Shown: positions 25,248 through 35,121 of the stretch, in pieces | Layout: the number at the start of each line of letters is the position of its first letter | Position numbering within the stretch: position 1 is the stretch's first letter | Origin: JAQVIJ01 sp041287365 | Lineage (GTDB): Bacteria; Desulfobacterota; Dissulfuribacteria; Dissulfuribacterales; DYLC01 | Assembly: GCA_041287365.1 (NCBI GenBank) | Contig: JBEULL010000004.1 | Location: forward strand, 62,001 to 126,000 | DNA length: 64,000 bases | Reading direction: 5' to 3' | Notes under the pieces: model-generated | The model's database searches: none | Told to the model about the DNA's origin: nothing | What the model saw: only the letters and a program-made list of their open reading frames with translations | Made by a program: the position numbers and the translations under genes

Positions 25248-27214
25248 AGAACGAAAAGGCGTTCTATGTCACCACGCCCATCTATTACGTGAATGCCCCA
25301 CCTCATATAGGCCACGCTTACTCCACCATAGCCGCGGATGTGCAGCGCCGTTTTCATGCAATGCGAGGGGAAGAGACATTTTTTCTCACAGGCACGGATG
25401 AGCACGGAGACAAGATAGTCCAGGCAGCCCATGCCAAAGGCGTATCTCCCAAGGAATATGTGGACCGTATCAGTGCCATGTTTCGCGAGACCTGGCCCAT
25501 GTTGGGCGTGGAGTACGACCGTTTTATTCGTACCACAGACTCCGAGCATGTGGCCACCGTGCAGAGGATACTCTCACAGGTATATGAGAAAGGCGAGATA
25601 GTCTTTCGTGAGTACGAAGGCCTCTATTGCTTCGGCTGTGAGCGTTTTTACATGGAGCGGGAACTGAAAGACGGCAAGTGCCCAGATCACGGCACGGAGC
25701 CGGTGCGGCTCAAGGAGCAGAACTATTTTTTCCTCATGAGCCGTTATCAGGATTGGCTCATAGACCATATTCGTGCCAATGTTGATTTCATCACTCCCGA
25801 GAGGTACCGAAACGAGGTCTTGTCCTTTTTGAAGGAACCGCTGGATGACCTCTGTATCTCGAGACCCACCACACGTCTTACCTGGGGCATTCCCCTGCCT
25901 TTCGATGAAAAATTCGTCACCTACGTCTGGTTTGATGCCCTCATCAATTATCTTACAGGAATAGGCTATCCTTCCCATGCGAATTTTGAATGCCTTTGGG
26001 CTGGTGCAGAGCACGTAATCGCCAAGGACATTCTGAAGCCTCATGCCATCTACTGGCCTACCATGCTCAGAGCCATCGGTCTTCAGCCCTACAAAAGGCT
26101 GCATGTACACGGCTATTGGCAGATCAAGGAGCAGAAGATGTCCAAGAGCCTGGGAAATGTGATAACCCCTGCGGAACTCCTGGAAAAATTCGGTGCAGAG
26201 GCTGTGCGCTATTGTCTGATGCGAGAGATGGCCTTCGGCCTGGATGCTTCTTACAGCGAAGACGCATTTCGCACTCGCATAAATGCAGACCTGGCCAATG
26301 ACCTGGGCAACCTGGTGAGTCGTACTTTATCCATGCAGGAAAAATACTTCAAAGGGATCATTCCCACGCCTGAATCCCTTGATTCCGAGCTACAAAAGGC
26401 ATGTATGGCCATGATTCCCCTCTGGGAAATGGACATGGAAGAGTTTCAGGCTCACAAGGCCCTGCAAAGGGTGTGGGAGGTCATCGGCCTGGCCAATCGA
26501 GTCATAGACCATTCTGCCCCCTGGAATCTGGCAAAGGATGCCACCAGGCAGGGCGAGCTCAAAAATCTCATGTATTCTCTGCTGGAGACCCTGCGCATCG
26601 TCTCCATACTCATTTGGCCTGTTATGCCTCAGGCTGCCCAGCGCATACAGAGCGCCATCGGTCTTGCGGATAAACAGGCGTTCAGTTTGAATCTGGCTAG
26701 GGAATGGGGTCTTTTGTGCCCGAGTACAGGATGTATTCGCATACCATCACTTTTCCCGCGATTGGAGACAACAGGAGCGGACTGCAAGACGACTACTCCA
26801 AAAGAGACTGCATCAATGTCGGTCAATCCACCGGCAGAAACACAAAACACAAGGAAAATGCAAGAGATGGACACCGAAAACAAGGAAAACCTCATCACGA
26901 TCGACGAATTCAGGCGGGTGGACCTGCGGGTCGCTGAGATTCTGAACGCCGAGCGCATACCCAAGGCGGACAGGCTTCTTAAGTTGACAGTCTCGTGTCC
27001 GGAAGAGCGCACCATCGTGGCGGGCATTGCGGAGCACTTCACGCCGGAGGAACTCATCGGCAGGAAGATCGTCGTGGTTGCCAATCTTCAGCCCACCAAA
27101 CTGCGCGGCATCACATCCGAAGGCATGCTGCTTGCCGCCAAGGACGAAAACGGCAGGCTGTCTCTGGCCACTGTTTCTGATTCCACCATGGCACCAGGTG
27201 CTCGTATAGGCTGA
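25244..27214 (+). CDS. metG: Methionyl-tRNA synthetase with C-terminal EMAP/Trbp111 domain
   Basis: 656 residues, class I synthetase. The catalytic core has YVNAPPHIGHAYST (HIGH-like), a zinc knuckle with Cys in CFGCERFYMERELKDGKC, and KMSKSLGN. An anticodon-binding helical domain follows. After a Thr/Glu-rich linker (about residues 520-550) comes a tRNA-binding OB domain (VDLRVAEILNAERIPKADRL; NLQPTKLRGITSEGMLLAA). Translation is coupled to ricT by ATGA overlap, and selB follows after 1 bp. Confidence 0.95.
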   Translation: MKNEKAFYVTTPIYYVNAPPHIGHAYSTIAADVQRRFHAMRGEETFFLTGTDEHGDKIVQAAHAKGVSPKEYVDRISAMFRETWPMLGVEYDRFIRTTDSEHVATVQRILSQVYEKGEIVFREYEGLYCFGCERFYMERELKDGKCPDHGTEPVRLKEQNYFFLMSRYQDWLIDHIRANVDFITPERYRNEVLSFLKEPLDDLCISRPTTRLTWGIPLPFDEKFVTYVWFDALINYLTGIGYPSHANFECLWAGAEHVIAKDILKPHAIYWPTMLRAIGLQPYKRLHVHGYWQIKEQKMSKSLGNVITPAELLEKFGAEAVRYCLMREMAFGLDASYSEDAFRTRINADLANDLGNLVSRTLSMQEKYFKGIIPTPESLDSELQKACMAMIPLWEMDMEEFQAHKALQRVWEVIGLANRVIDHSAPWNLAKDATRQGELKNLMYSLLETLRIVSILIWPVMPQAAQRIQSAIGLADKQAFSLNLAREWGLLCPSTGCIRIPSLFPRLETTGADCKTTTPKETASMSVNPPAETQNTRKMQEMDTENKENLITIDEFRRVDLRVAEILNAERIPKADRLLKLTVSCPEERTIVAGIAEHFTPEELIGRKIVVVANLQPTKLRGITSEGMLLAAKDENGRLSLATVSDSTMAPGARIG

Positions 27215-27215
27215 T

Positions 27216-29129
27216 ATGACCGCAAAGACAGTCGTCCTCGGTACGGCCGGTCACATAGATCACGGCAAGACCTCCCTTATACGGGCCCTCACCGGTATAG
27301 ATACAGACCGTTTGAAGGAGGAAAAGAGCCGCGGCATCACCATAGAGCTGGGGTTTGCACACCTGGATCTGCCTTCAGGTCAGCGCATCGGCATAGTGGA
27401 TGTCCCTGGCCATGAGCGGTTCGTTAAACATATGGTGGCCGGTGCCACCGGCATGGATATGGTGTTGCTGGTGATAGCCGCGGATGAAGGCATCATGCCT
27501 CAGACCAGTGAGCACATGGCTATTTGTGAGCTGCTGAGTGTGAAAAAAGGCCTTATCGCCCTCACCAAAAAGGATATGGTAGAACCCGACTGGCTTGAGT
27601 TGGTGAGAGAAGACATAGCCCTGGCTATGCAGGGCACCTTTCTGGAAGGGGCGGAGATCATACCCGTATCCTCCGTGACAAGAGATGGGCTCGATGACTT
27701 GAAGGCCGCCATTCAGAGAGTAGTGAATGACCTGCCTGTTTCCATGACCTCAGGCCCCTATCGTCTTCCTATCGATCGTATTTTCACCATAAAAGGTTTT
27801 GGTACCGTGGTGACCGGCACCACTGTTTCCGGACACATTCGTGTGGGAGATGATGCCATGATCTATCCCAAATGTATTCCGACCCGCATTCGGGGTATTC
27901 AGAATCACGGTCAGGAGGCTCAGGAGGCGGTGCCTGGTCTGCGCACGGCCATAAACCTTCAGGGAGTGCAGGTGGAGCAGATAGAGAGAGGGGATGTCTT
28001 GTCTGTACCAGGCGGCTTGAGGCCGAGCCTGCTGTTGGATATTCAGCTTTATTACCTTGCATCAGCGGAACGTCCCTTGAAACACAGGGCGCCTGTGAAA
28101 TTTCATACGGGGACAGGGGAGATCATTGGGCGAATGTTGTTGCAGCAAGACGAATTGGCCCCGGGTGAACGCACTTATGCCCAGATCAAGCTGGAAAGAC
28201 CGGTGGCCGTGTTGCCGGGTGACCGCTATATCATTCGCAGTTATTCTCCTGTCATTACCATCGGCGGCGGTGCTATTCTGAACCCTCTGCCCAGACGCCG
28301 TAAGCGTTCCAGGCCGGAGATGTGGAATGAAATGGCTGTATTGGACAGGGGTTCCGCCGGAGAACGCATTATTTATCATCTGAAACAGGCGGATCAGAGG
28401 GGATTGTCTCTCTCTGAGCTTTCCCTGCGTACGGCCCTCTATGGCAAGACCTTGGAAAGGGAACTGGAACGAATCCTTGGCCAGGGTCAGGCCCTCAAGT
28501 TGGATTCGGAAGGTCAGCGCATATTGAGCGCAGAGGTCTATGAGAAAAAACGCAGGCAGGCCTTGGAATTGTTGCGGCAGTATCATGCGGAATTTCCTCT
28601 GTCTCCGGGAATCTCCAAGGAAGAGCTGCGTTCCAGACTTTTCCCCATTCTGGAAGACAATCATTTCTTTCAACGTCTGCTTGCCAATCTGGTCAAAACC
28701 AACGAGTTGGTTCAGGATAAAGATTTGATAAGATTGGCTAACCACCAGTTGAATATGCAGAAGAAAGACAAAGACATACAGTTGTTTATCGCGGACATAT
28801 ATCTCAAGGCCGGCATGACGCCTCCTTCCAAAACAGAGTTGTTTTCCATGTTCAATGACAAGGCACTGGTTTCCAGCCTCTTGAATCTTTTGGTGCGAGA
28901 AGGGGTGCTCGTTTATCTCAAGGACGACCTCTATCTGCACTCGGCTATCCTGGAACAGATCAGGTCCTTGGTGATAAATTTTCTGAAGCAACACGGTGAG
29001 ATGGGCATAAATGATTTTCGTGACCTGACAGGCGGGCTTTCTCGCAAATATATGGTGCCGATTCTGGAATATCTGGACAATCAGAAGCTCACCATGCGCA
29101 TAGGTGACAAGCGAAGACTGCGTGGCTGA
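27216..29129 (+). CDS. selB: Selenocysteine-specific elongation factor SelB
   Basis: 637 residues. SelB delivers Sec-tRNA to UGA codons by binding the SECIS hairpin in the mRNA. The N-terminal GTPase shows GTAGHIDHGKTSLIRALTG, RGITIELGFA and DVPGHERFVKHM. EF-Tu-like domains II-III follow (FTIKGFGTVVTGT). The C-terminal half (about residues 370-637) contains the winged-helix repeats used for SECIS binding. Its presence implies that the organism makes selenoproteins, which bears directly on the in-frame UGA at 41905. selA and selC are not in the window. Confidence 0.95.
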   Translation: MTAKTVVLGTAGHIDHGKTSLIRALTGIDTDRLKEEKSRGITIELGFAHLDLPSGQRIGIVDVPGHERFVKHMVAGATGMDMVLLVIAADEGIMPQTSEHMAICELLSVKKGLIALTKKDMVEPDWLELVREDIALAMQGTFLEGAEIIPVSSVTRDGLDDLKAAIQRVVNDLPVSMTSGPYRLPIDRIFTIKGFGTVVTGTTVSGHIRVGDDAMIYPKCIPTRIRGIQNHGQEAQEAVPGLRTAINLQGVQVEQIERGDVLSVPGGLRPSLLLDIQLYYLASAERPLKHRAPVKFHTGTGEIIGRMLLQQDELAPGERTYAQIKLERPVAVLPGDRYIIRSYSPVITIGGGAILNPLPRRRKRSRPEMWNEMAVLDRGSAGERIIYHLKQADQRGLSLSELSLRTALYGKTLERELERILGQGQALKLDSEGQRILSAEVYEKKRRQALELLRQYHAEFPLSPGISKEELRSRLFPILEDNHFFQRLLANLVKTNELVQDKDLIRLANHQLNMQKKDKDIQLFIADIYLKAGMTPPSKTELFSMFNDKALVSSLLNLLVREGVLVYLKDDLYLHSAILEQIRSLVINFLKQHGEMGINDFRDLTGGLSRKYMVPILEYLDNQKLTMRIGDKRRLRG

Positions 29130-29131
29130 AA

Positions 29132-30694
29132 GTGGCATTTCATGTCAGTTATGAACTGGTTCCGGGAAGGGCATCTAGCGGCAAGGTGCTGAATGATATT
29201 CTCGCCTTTGCAAAAGAGGCGGCCCGCGACGGCCGGATAGCGGCGCTTTCCATCACCGACAATGCCGGCGGTAATCCGGCGCTTTCCCCCAAGTCCCTTG
29301 GAAGAGACATTCAGCATCTGGGCATTGAGCCTGTAATTCATTTTTCCTGTAAGGACAAGAATCGGAATCTCATAGAGAGCGAACTCTTCGAGCTGGACCG
29401 TCTGGGCATGAGACACCTTCTGGTGGTGACAGGAGATTATCCCAGATACGGTTTTCAGGGCAATGCCAAGCCGGTCTTTGACCTGGATTCGGTGCTTGCG
29501 CTGCGAATGATTCAGGATATGAACAAGGGATTTCTGCTGGACAGCCGGGCGCCGGGCGGAGGCATTCAAATGCCTCCCACTTCGTTTCATGCCGGTTGCG
29601 TCGTATCCCCTTTCAAACGTCTTGCCAGTGAACTGGTGCCGCAGTACCAAAAGCTCGTCAAAAAACTGGCCTCAGGGGCCAAATTCGTCATCTCCCAGGC
29701 CGGTTATGACATGCGTAAATATCACGAATTGCGTCTGGTCATGGACATGTTCCTGGGCAAGGTCCATATTGCCGGTCAATCACCTCTGCTTAAAAGCACA
29801 TGTGACAATACTCACCCGCCATTTTTCAAGGATATTCCTCTGTTCGGAACGGTCTTCATTCCAGGAATAAAGATGGCGAGACTGCTGTACAAAGGGGTTG
29901 TGCCCGGCTGTATTCTGCCCAAAAGGCTTTTGGAGCGCATGGAGGACGAGGCGCACAGCCCTGATGCGGGCCTTGAAGCCAGGCTCGAACGTGCGGCCAA
30001 AATGGTCGCCATGCTCAAGGGGATGGGGTACGACGGAGTACACCTGAGCGGGCCTGGACTGCGATATGAACACATTGTCCATGTCTTGAATCTGGCTGAA
30101 ACATGGAATGGGCGTTGGCATGGCCTGATCCCCGAGTTTCTCTTTCCTGAGGAGTGGAATGCCTGGTTGTTCGAGCAGGATGCCGGCACCGGCCTCAACT
30201 TGCCGGAATTTCGAAAGGGGGTTGAAACAGTGTCTCTCTCTATCGCCAGCAGATTTTCTATGGGCGCAAGTATGGCTGTGCATAACCTATTTTTTGAGAG
30301 AAACGCCCCTTTTTATGAGGCCATGAAGGCCGCAGTCCTGTTGTTAGAGAGGGCGTCCCTTGGAAATATGTTGACAAATTTCGAATATTGTCTAAAGGGT
30401 ATGCTGTATGATTGCCAATCCTGCGGGGATTGCACACTGGGAGAGATGGCCTTTTTGTGCCCTCAGTCCCAGTGTGCCAAAGGGTTGCTGAATGGCCCTT
30501 GCGGAGGGAGTCAGAACGGCTGGTGTGAGGTCTGGCCAGGCCGCAAGCGCTGTGTGTATGTGAGACGTTATGAACGAATGCAGTATTTTCGTCTCAGGGC
30601 AAAGGATATTGTTTTGCCTCCCAGAGACTGGTCGCTTTACAAGACTTCTTCGTGGCTGAACTTTTTTATGCGAAGAGATCATACAAGATATTAA
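29132..30694 (+). CDS. Methylenetetrahydrofolate reductase fused to a MetV-like C-terminal Cys-rich domain
   Basis: 520 residues, GTG start 2 bp after the selB stop. The N-terminal TIM-barrel (about residues 1-310) matches MetF-type reductases (FHVSYELVPGR; ITDNAGGNP; HLLVVTGDYPRYG). The C-terminal region (about 410-500) has many Cys (CLKGMLYDCQSCGDC; CPQSQCAKGLLNGPCGG; WCEVWPGRKRC), typical of the MTHFR_C / MetV domain that is encoded separately in acetogens. Such enzymes reduce methylene-THF in the methyl branch of the Wood-Ljungdahl pathway or for methionine. The fused layout and lack of acs genes nearby leave the pathway open. Confidence 0.88.
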   Translation: MAFHVSYELVPGRASSGKVLNDILAFAKEAARDGRIAALSITDNAGGNPALSPKSLGRDIQHLGIEPVIHFSCKDKNRNLIESELFELDRLGMRHLLVVTGDYPRYGFQGNAKPVFDLDSVLALRMIQDMNKGFLLDSRAPGGGIQMPPTSFHAGCVVSPFKRLASELVPQYQKLVKKLASGAKFVISQAGYDMRKYHELRLVMDMFLGKVHIAGQSPLLKSTCDNTHPPFFKDIPLFGTVFIPGIKMARLLYKGVVPGCILPKRLLERMEDEAHSPDAGLEARLERAAKMVAMLKGMGYDGVHLSGPGLRYEHIVHVLNLAETWNGRWHGLIPEFLFPEEWNAWLFEQDAGTGLNLPEFRKGVETVSLSIASRFSMGASMAVHNLFFERNAPFYEAMKAAVLLLERASLGNMLTNFEYCLKGMLYDCQSCGDCTLGEMAFLCPQSQCAKGLLNGPCGGSQNGWCEVWPGRKRCVYVRRYERMQYFRLRAKDIVLPPRDWSLYKTSSWLNFFMRRDHTRY

Positions 30695-30893
30695 ACAATG
30701 TTTAATGTTGAATGCTAACTATTGAATTGCGGTAATAATCAATCATATTAAATGGTTAATATGAGCTGTGGCGACGAACAATGCAATGCGATTCAGTAAT
30801 TGGTGACTTTTGACGAGAGCATCCATGTTGAATCAAATGTAACCACAATTCAGCATTAAAAATTCAACATTGAACATTTATTAAAGGGTTGAT
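30695..30893. other. AT-rich intergenic region with partial inverted repeats
   Basis: 199 bp without a gene. ATTAAAC-AAT-GTTTAAT (30691-30707) could form a small hairpin at the end of the metF-metV gene. TTAATGTTGAATGCT near the left end is partly inverted as ATTCAACATTGAACA near the right end. TTGACG (30810-30815) with TCAAAT 17 bp later is a weak promoter candidate for the regulator gene. No sigma54 site was found. Confidence 0.35.
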
Positions 30894-32279
30894 ATGCAGG
30901 AACGGATACTCATAGTTGATGACGATATCGCAATTCGAGACGGATGTGCCCAGACTCTAAAACGCATGGATTACGAGGTCTCGGAGGCCGCGGCCGGTGA
31001 CGAGGCCCTGTCACTGTTGGAGCGCTATGAATACGATCTGATCCTGCTGGACCTCAAGATGCCGGATATCAACGGCCTTACCCTGCTTTCCCGCATCAAG
31101 GAAAAGGACAGTCTGGTGCCGGTCATCATGATCACGGCTTACGGCACCATTCACAATGCCGTGGAGGCCATGCGTCTGGGCGCCACGGATTTTCTCTCCA
31201 AGCCCTTTGAACCGGATGAGCTGCGCATGGCGGTGCGCAGGGCATTGAATGCCCGGCGGCTTACCATCGAAAATATCTATCTCAAGGAAGAGCTGCGCAA
31301 AAAAGAGGGCGATGTCAAGTTGATTGGCCAGAGCCAGCCCATGCGCACTCTCATGGAGCAGATTCGCCGAGTGGCCAATACCGACAGCACCGTGTTGATA
31401 ACAGGCGAGAGCGGAACGGGTAAGGGGCTGATAGCCAGACGCATTCATGAACTCAGCCAGCGCAAGGACAACGCCTTTGTTTCCGTGGATTGCTCCACCT
31501 TGGTGCCAACGCTGTTTGAAAGCGAGCTGTTCGGCCATGTGAAAGGGGCGTTTACAGGGGCGTCCGGTGCAAAAATGGGCAAGTTCGAGCTGGCCAATCG
31601 AGGCACTCTGTTTCTCGATGAGATTGGAAACATCAATTTGGAACTACAGGCCAAGCTGCTCAAGGCGGTGGAGGAAAAGGAGATCACTCGTGTGGGCAGC
31701 AACCGCCTTACCAAGGTGGATGTGCGTATTATCGCCGCTACGAACCAGGATCTCAAAAAGGCGGTGCAGCAGGGCGCTTTTCGAGAAGACCTGTACTTCC
31801 GTTTGAACGTAGTGGCCATCAAGACTCCGCCCCTGCGTGAACGCAGAGAGGATATCGCCCTTCTCGCTCACTATTTTTTGCGCATATTCAGCGAAAAACA
31901 CGACAGAACCGGTCTATACCTCACACAGGAGGCAGTGGGTCTGTTGGAGGAATATTCCTGGCCTGGAAACGTAAGGGAACTGGAAAATACCATGGAGCGT
32001 TTGGCCATATTTGCCAGCGGTCCTCATATAGATCGTGAGGATGTGGAACTGGCCGGAATCGCTGCACAGAAAAGCGATGCACGGGAAGAAGACTCGTTTG
32101 ACGGCATGAATGCAGCCCGATACGCGGTGTTTGAACTGATGCCCCTGGAAGATGTGGAAAGGCAGTACGTGTTGCGGATACTGAATGAGACAAAGGGGAA
32201 CCGAAGCGATGCGGCCCGTATCCTGGGCATAGACCGCAAGACCCTGCGTCTGAAGCTCAGAAGGTGGGGTCTGGAATGA
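30894..32279 (+). CDS. Sigma54-dependent response regulator, NtrC family
   Basis: 461 residues. Receiver domain (1-120): ILIVDDD acidic pair, phospho-acceptor Asp in LILLDLKMPD (about residue 53), Thr in MITAYG and Lys in SKPFEP. Central AAA+ domain (about 140-375): Walker A GESGTGKG, GAFTGA loop for sigma54 contact, Walker B GTLFLDEIG and arginine-rich sensor II. C-terminal Fis-type helix-turn-helix (about 430-460: GNRSDAARILGIDRKTL). No histidine kinase is adjacent; the GGDEF sensor protein next door may or may not share a signal. Target promoters were not identified. Confidence 0.93.
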   Translation: MQERILIVDDDIAIRDGCAQTLKRMDYEVSEAAAGDEALSLLERYEYDLILLDLKMPDINGLTLLSRIKEKDSLVPVIMITAYGTIHNAVEAMRLGATDFLSKPFEPDELRMAVRRALNARRLTIENIYLKEELRKKEGDVKLIGQSQPMRTLMEQIRRVANTDSTVLITGESGTGKGLIARRIHELSQRKDNAFVSVDCSTLVPTLFESELFGHVKGAFTGASGAKMGKFELANRGTLFLDEIGNINLELQAKLLKAVEEKEITRVGSNRLTKVDVRIIAATNQDLKKAVQQGAFREDLYFRLNVVAIKTPPLRERREDIALLAHYFLRIFSEKHDRTGLYLTQEAVGLLEEYSWPGNVRELENTMERLAIFASGPHIDREDVELAGIAAQKSDAREEDSFDGMNAARYAVFELMPLEDVERQYVLRILNETKGNRSDAARILGIDRKTLRLKLRRWGLE

Positions 32280-32369
32280 ACTGCTGTTTCTGTCGGTAGA
32301 TAGGGGAATGTTGCCGCTCGCGAAAGGGTGGCAGGTAAAGACATAAAATGGAATATGGAGGGAGATTGT

Positions 32370-34514
32370 ATGTTTGCCGGTCTGTTTTTTCGAATAAAGC
32401 GCATTCTGGACGGCACCACATTGACTACCAAGATTATGCTGTTCGCCCTGCTGATCATAGTGGTTTTTATCTTCATGCAGGCAGGGTTCGAATATCTTGT
32501 ACTGTACAGACAGGCTGAATTGTTTCGGGACACGGCGTTCAGGAACCACGACAATCTGAAAAAGGCGATAACGAACCGTTCCAATACAAATACAGGGTTA
32601 TCGAATTTTCTTGCAGCCAATCCGGATGTAAAGACAGCGCTGACCAACAAGGACAGGACAGCTCTCCTCAAGGTGACGGAAGAGATAACGAAACAGTTGC
32701 TGCCCTTCTCCGATACGCCTGTGTATATCCATTTTCATGTGCCGCCTGGCCGTTCCTTTCTGCGGGTCTGGGAGCCGGAGATATATGGAGACGACCTTAC
32801 AGTATCACGTCCTATGGTAAAGCAGGTGTTTCAAAATGGTATCGGCGCCACTGGTATAGAATCGGGCCGTTCAGGCCTGGCGATTAGAAGTATCACACCT
32901 GTTCAAAGCTATACAGGGGCTGTCATCGGCAGTGTAGAGGTCTTTTCCAGGCTGAATGATATTGTAAACTCCCTCGGCTCGATGACAGGAGAGATATGTC
33001 TGGTTTTCAATACATCGGAGCCAGAAGGTTCCGCTCAGAGGCTCGATGGGTTAAAGATAGGCCGGTTTGTTTCATATAACAGTATGCCGTCAGGTGTGCC
33101 AGTGCACAAAATCAATGAATCATTTCTGGAGGAGGGTATGAAGGCGCCTGCCGCATTCATACTGGACGGCTTTGCCCTTACTGCAGCACCCATCACGGAC
33201 TGGTCCAATCAGGTCAAGGGGGTGTATCTCAGGATTATTCCCAACCCATATTCCCAGCAGCTGCGCCAGATAATAAGCATTGACGAACACATTATGGTCA
33301 CATTGATACTGAGTCTGGTCATCCTTCTCGCCGGTTTTTTCTGGGGTAAATCCCTGGTCAATCCCTTGAAGCAAATGACTGAGCTTCTGCAACAGCTCAA
33401 GGATTGCACAGGAAACACTGAGGCAGGCTGTACGGCCATAATCAGCATTCCGGTACAGACCAATGACGAGGTTGGCCAGGTGGCCAAGGCGGTGAACGAC
33501 CTGGTGCACACCATTCGAGAGCTCTCCATCTTTCGCCGCACCATAGAGGCGGACGAGACGGTGGAGGATATTTATATGCGGCTGGCACGCGTGTTCGAGC
33601 ATCAATTGAGTCTGGGAATGTTCGTGATCTATGAGTTCGATGTCAAGCAGGATGCTCTGATGCCCATATATTGCCAGCCTCCAGAGATTCAAGGAGACCT
33701 GCCTGAGCTCCTCGATGACAGGTGTAGGGCTAAACGCACGGGCGCCGTGGTTTCTTCCATTGACAATCCCGGAATATGCCGCCTGTTTCCATGGCCGGAT
33801 GCCCTGACACATACCTGTATTCCCATGACCATCGGCGGACAGGTGGTGGGAGTGGTGCAATTCATGTTTCCGTACGTGGATAATCCCATGCGGCAGACCT
33901 GCACGGCAAAGGCGCTGCAGGATGCGAGACGTTATCTGCAGGAGGCCATGCCGGTAATTCAGGCCAAGAGATATGCCAGGGCTGTAGAGGAGATGGCAGT
34001 GAAAGACCAGTTGACAGGTTTGTATAACAGGCGTTATCTGGAGCTTTATATAGATAACATCCTGTCAGGGGTAAAACGCAGAAATTCGACCCTTTGCATT
34101 CTGATGTGCGATATAGACTATTTCAAAAAGGTGAACGATGAATACGGCCATGATGCAGGGGATATCGTTTTGAAGGAACTAGGGCATATCCTGGCCTCAA
34201 ATGTAAGGGCCGCCGACCTGGTGATACGCTTCGGAGGAGAAGAGTTTCTGGTATTGTTAATAGATTGTGCTACGCCCGATGCAATGGCCGTTGCGGAAAA
34301 ATTGCGGGATACCTTTGAGAATCATATCATAAGGCTGCCAGGCCAGAATATTAAAAAGACTCTGAGTATCGGAGTGAGTGAATTCCCCACGGATTCCGAT
34401 GCCATCTGGGAGGCCATAAAATTTGCGGACATCGCCCTTTACAAGGCCAAGGAGGCCGGCAGGAACAAGGTTATGCGCTTCACTCCGGATATGTGGCAGG
34501 AAAAGTCGTATTGA
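32370..34514 (+). CDS. Membrane sensor diguanylate cyclase (Cache-like, HAMP, GGDEF)
   Basis: 714 residues from ATG 32370, which follows GGAGGGAG; an in-frame upstream start at 32328 has no such site. Membrane segments at about residues 17-37 and 305-325 flank a periplasmic sensor resembling a double-Cache fold (FHVPPGRSFLRVWEPE). A HAMP-like segment (NPLKQMTELLQQL), a GAF-like region (about 390-540) and a GGDEF domain (about 560-705) follow. The active-site loop is GGEEF, and an RAAD inhibitory I-site lies 5 residues before it, so active and product-inhibited c-di-GMP synthesis is likely. It sits behind the NtrC-type gene. Confidence 0.9.
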   Translation: MFAGLFFRIKRILDGTTLTTKIMLFALLIIVVFIFMQAGFEYLVLYRQAELFRDTAFRNHDNLKKAITNRSNTNTGLSNFLAANPDVKTALTNKDRTALLKVTEEITKQLLPFSDTPVYIHFHVPPGRSFLRVWEPEIYGDDLTVSRPMVKQVFQNGIGATGIESGRSGLAIRSITPVQSYTGAVIGSVEVFSRLNDIVNSLGSMTGEICLVFNTSEPEGSAQRLDGLKIGRFVSYNSMPSGVPVHKINESFLEEGMKAPAAFILDGFALTAAPITDWSNQVKGVYLRIIPNPYSQQLRQIISIDEHIMVTLILSLVILLAGFFWGKSLVNPLKQMTELLQQLKDCTGNTEAGCTAIISIPVQTNDEVGQVAKAVNDLVHTIRELSIFRRTIEADETVEDIYMRLARVFEHQLSLGMFVIYEFDVKQDALMPIYCQPPEIQGDLPELLDDRCRAKRTGAVVSSIDNPGICRLFPWPDALTHTCIPMTIGGQVVGVVQFMFPYVDNPMRQTCTAKALQDARRYLQEAMPVIQAKRYARAVEEMAVKDQLTGLYNRRYLELYIDNILSGVKRRNSTLCILMCDIDYFKKVNDEYGHDAGDIVLKELGHILASNVRAADLVIRFGGEEFLVLLIDCATPDAMAVAEKLRDTFENHIIRLPGQNIKKTLSIGVSEFPTDSDAIWEAIKFADIALYKAKEAGRNKVMRFTPDMWQEKSY

Positions 34515-34746
34515 CCTGAGTGGATTTTAATCGTAGAGTTAAAAATAAAGGGAGATTTCCATGTTGGAGGGCCTCCCTGCAGTTATTTCCTATACAGGAG
34601 GATTTCAAAGGCGCGACATATCATTCATAACGAAAACCGGTAGTCATCAATCAGCATTCACCCTCTTTTTATTACGCTGGTGCAGTACTCGCGGCAGGAA
34701 CGCAAAAAAGAGCCCTTTTTTCTCTAACTATTTTCGGGACAAAACA
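34515..34746. other. Long leader region before the RRM protein gene
   Basis: 232 bp. An in-frame ATG at 34561, preceded by AAGGGAGATTTCC, would extend the RRM protein by 62 residues; that extension shows no family-like sequence. GGAGGGCCTCC near 34565 is a short palindrome. AAAAAAG-AGCC-CTTTTTT (34704-34721) can form an AT-rich hairpin shortly before the RRM start. A structured, perhaps cold-responsive leader is possible; I saw no near-consensus promoter. Confidence 0.35.
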
Positions 34747-35109
34747 ATGAACATATATGTAGGCAACATACCAAGAAACACACAGGAACAGGACCTTATG
34801 CAGGCATTTTCCGCCTTTGGGCAAGTTTCCACCGTCAACATCATCAAGGACAAATTCACTGGTGAGGGCAGGGGGTTCGGTTTTGTGGAGATGCCGGATA
34901 CTACTGCGGCGCAGGCGGCCATTGCAGCATTGAATGGCAAGGATTTCATGGGCAGGCCGCTCACAGTAAACGAGGCAAAACCACGCACCGATGACCGCAG
35001 AGGCGGAGGTGGACGTGGAGGCTACGGTGGAGGTAACAGAGAAGGTGGTAGGGGAGGCGGCAGGGGCCGTGGTGGTTCCGGCGGTGGCGGGGGACGCCGC
35101 TCCTGGTAA
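34747..35109 (+). CDS. Glycine-rich RRM RNA-binding protein
   Basis: 120 residues from ATG 34747. A single RNA recognition motif (residues 1-80) has RNP2 IYVGNI and RNP1 GRGFGFVEM, and a Gly/Arg-rich tail (residues about 85-120) ends in RRSW. This layout matches bacterial Rbp proteins that bind RNA, often induced by cold or stress. The start is placed at the RRM because family members begin MNIYVGN, although a Shine-Dalgarno is better placed for the in-frame ATG at 34561. hypC begins 12 bp downstream, but a functional link is unlikely. Confidence 0.88.
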   Translation: MNIYVGNIPRNTQEQDLMQAFSAFGQVSTVNIIKDKFTGEGRGFGFVEMPDTTAAQAAIAALNGKDFMGRPLTVNEAKPRTDDRRGGGGRGGYGGGNREGGRGGGRGRGGSGGGGGRRSW

Positions 35110-35121
35110 CAGAGGTCTGTC

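Noticed and set aside
28062..29138. 358-codon minus-strand open frame opposite selB
   Set aside because: Shadow of the SelB C-terminal winged-helix region; no independent motifs or ribosome site.
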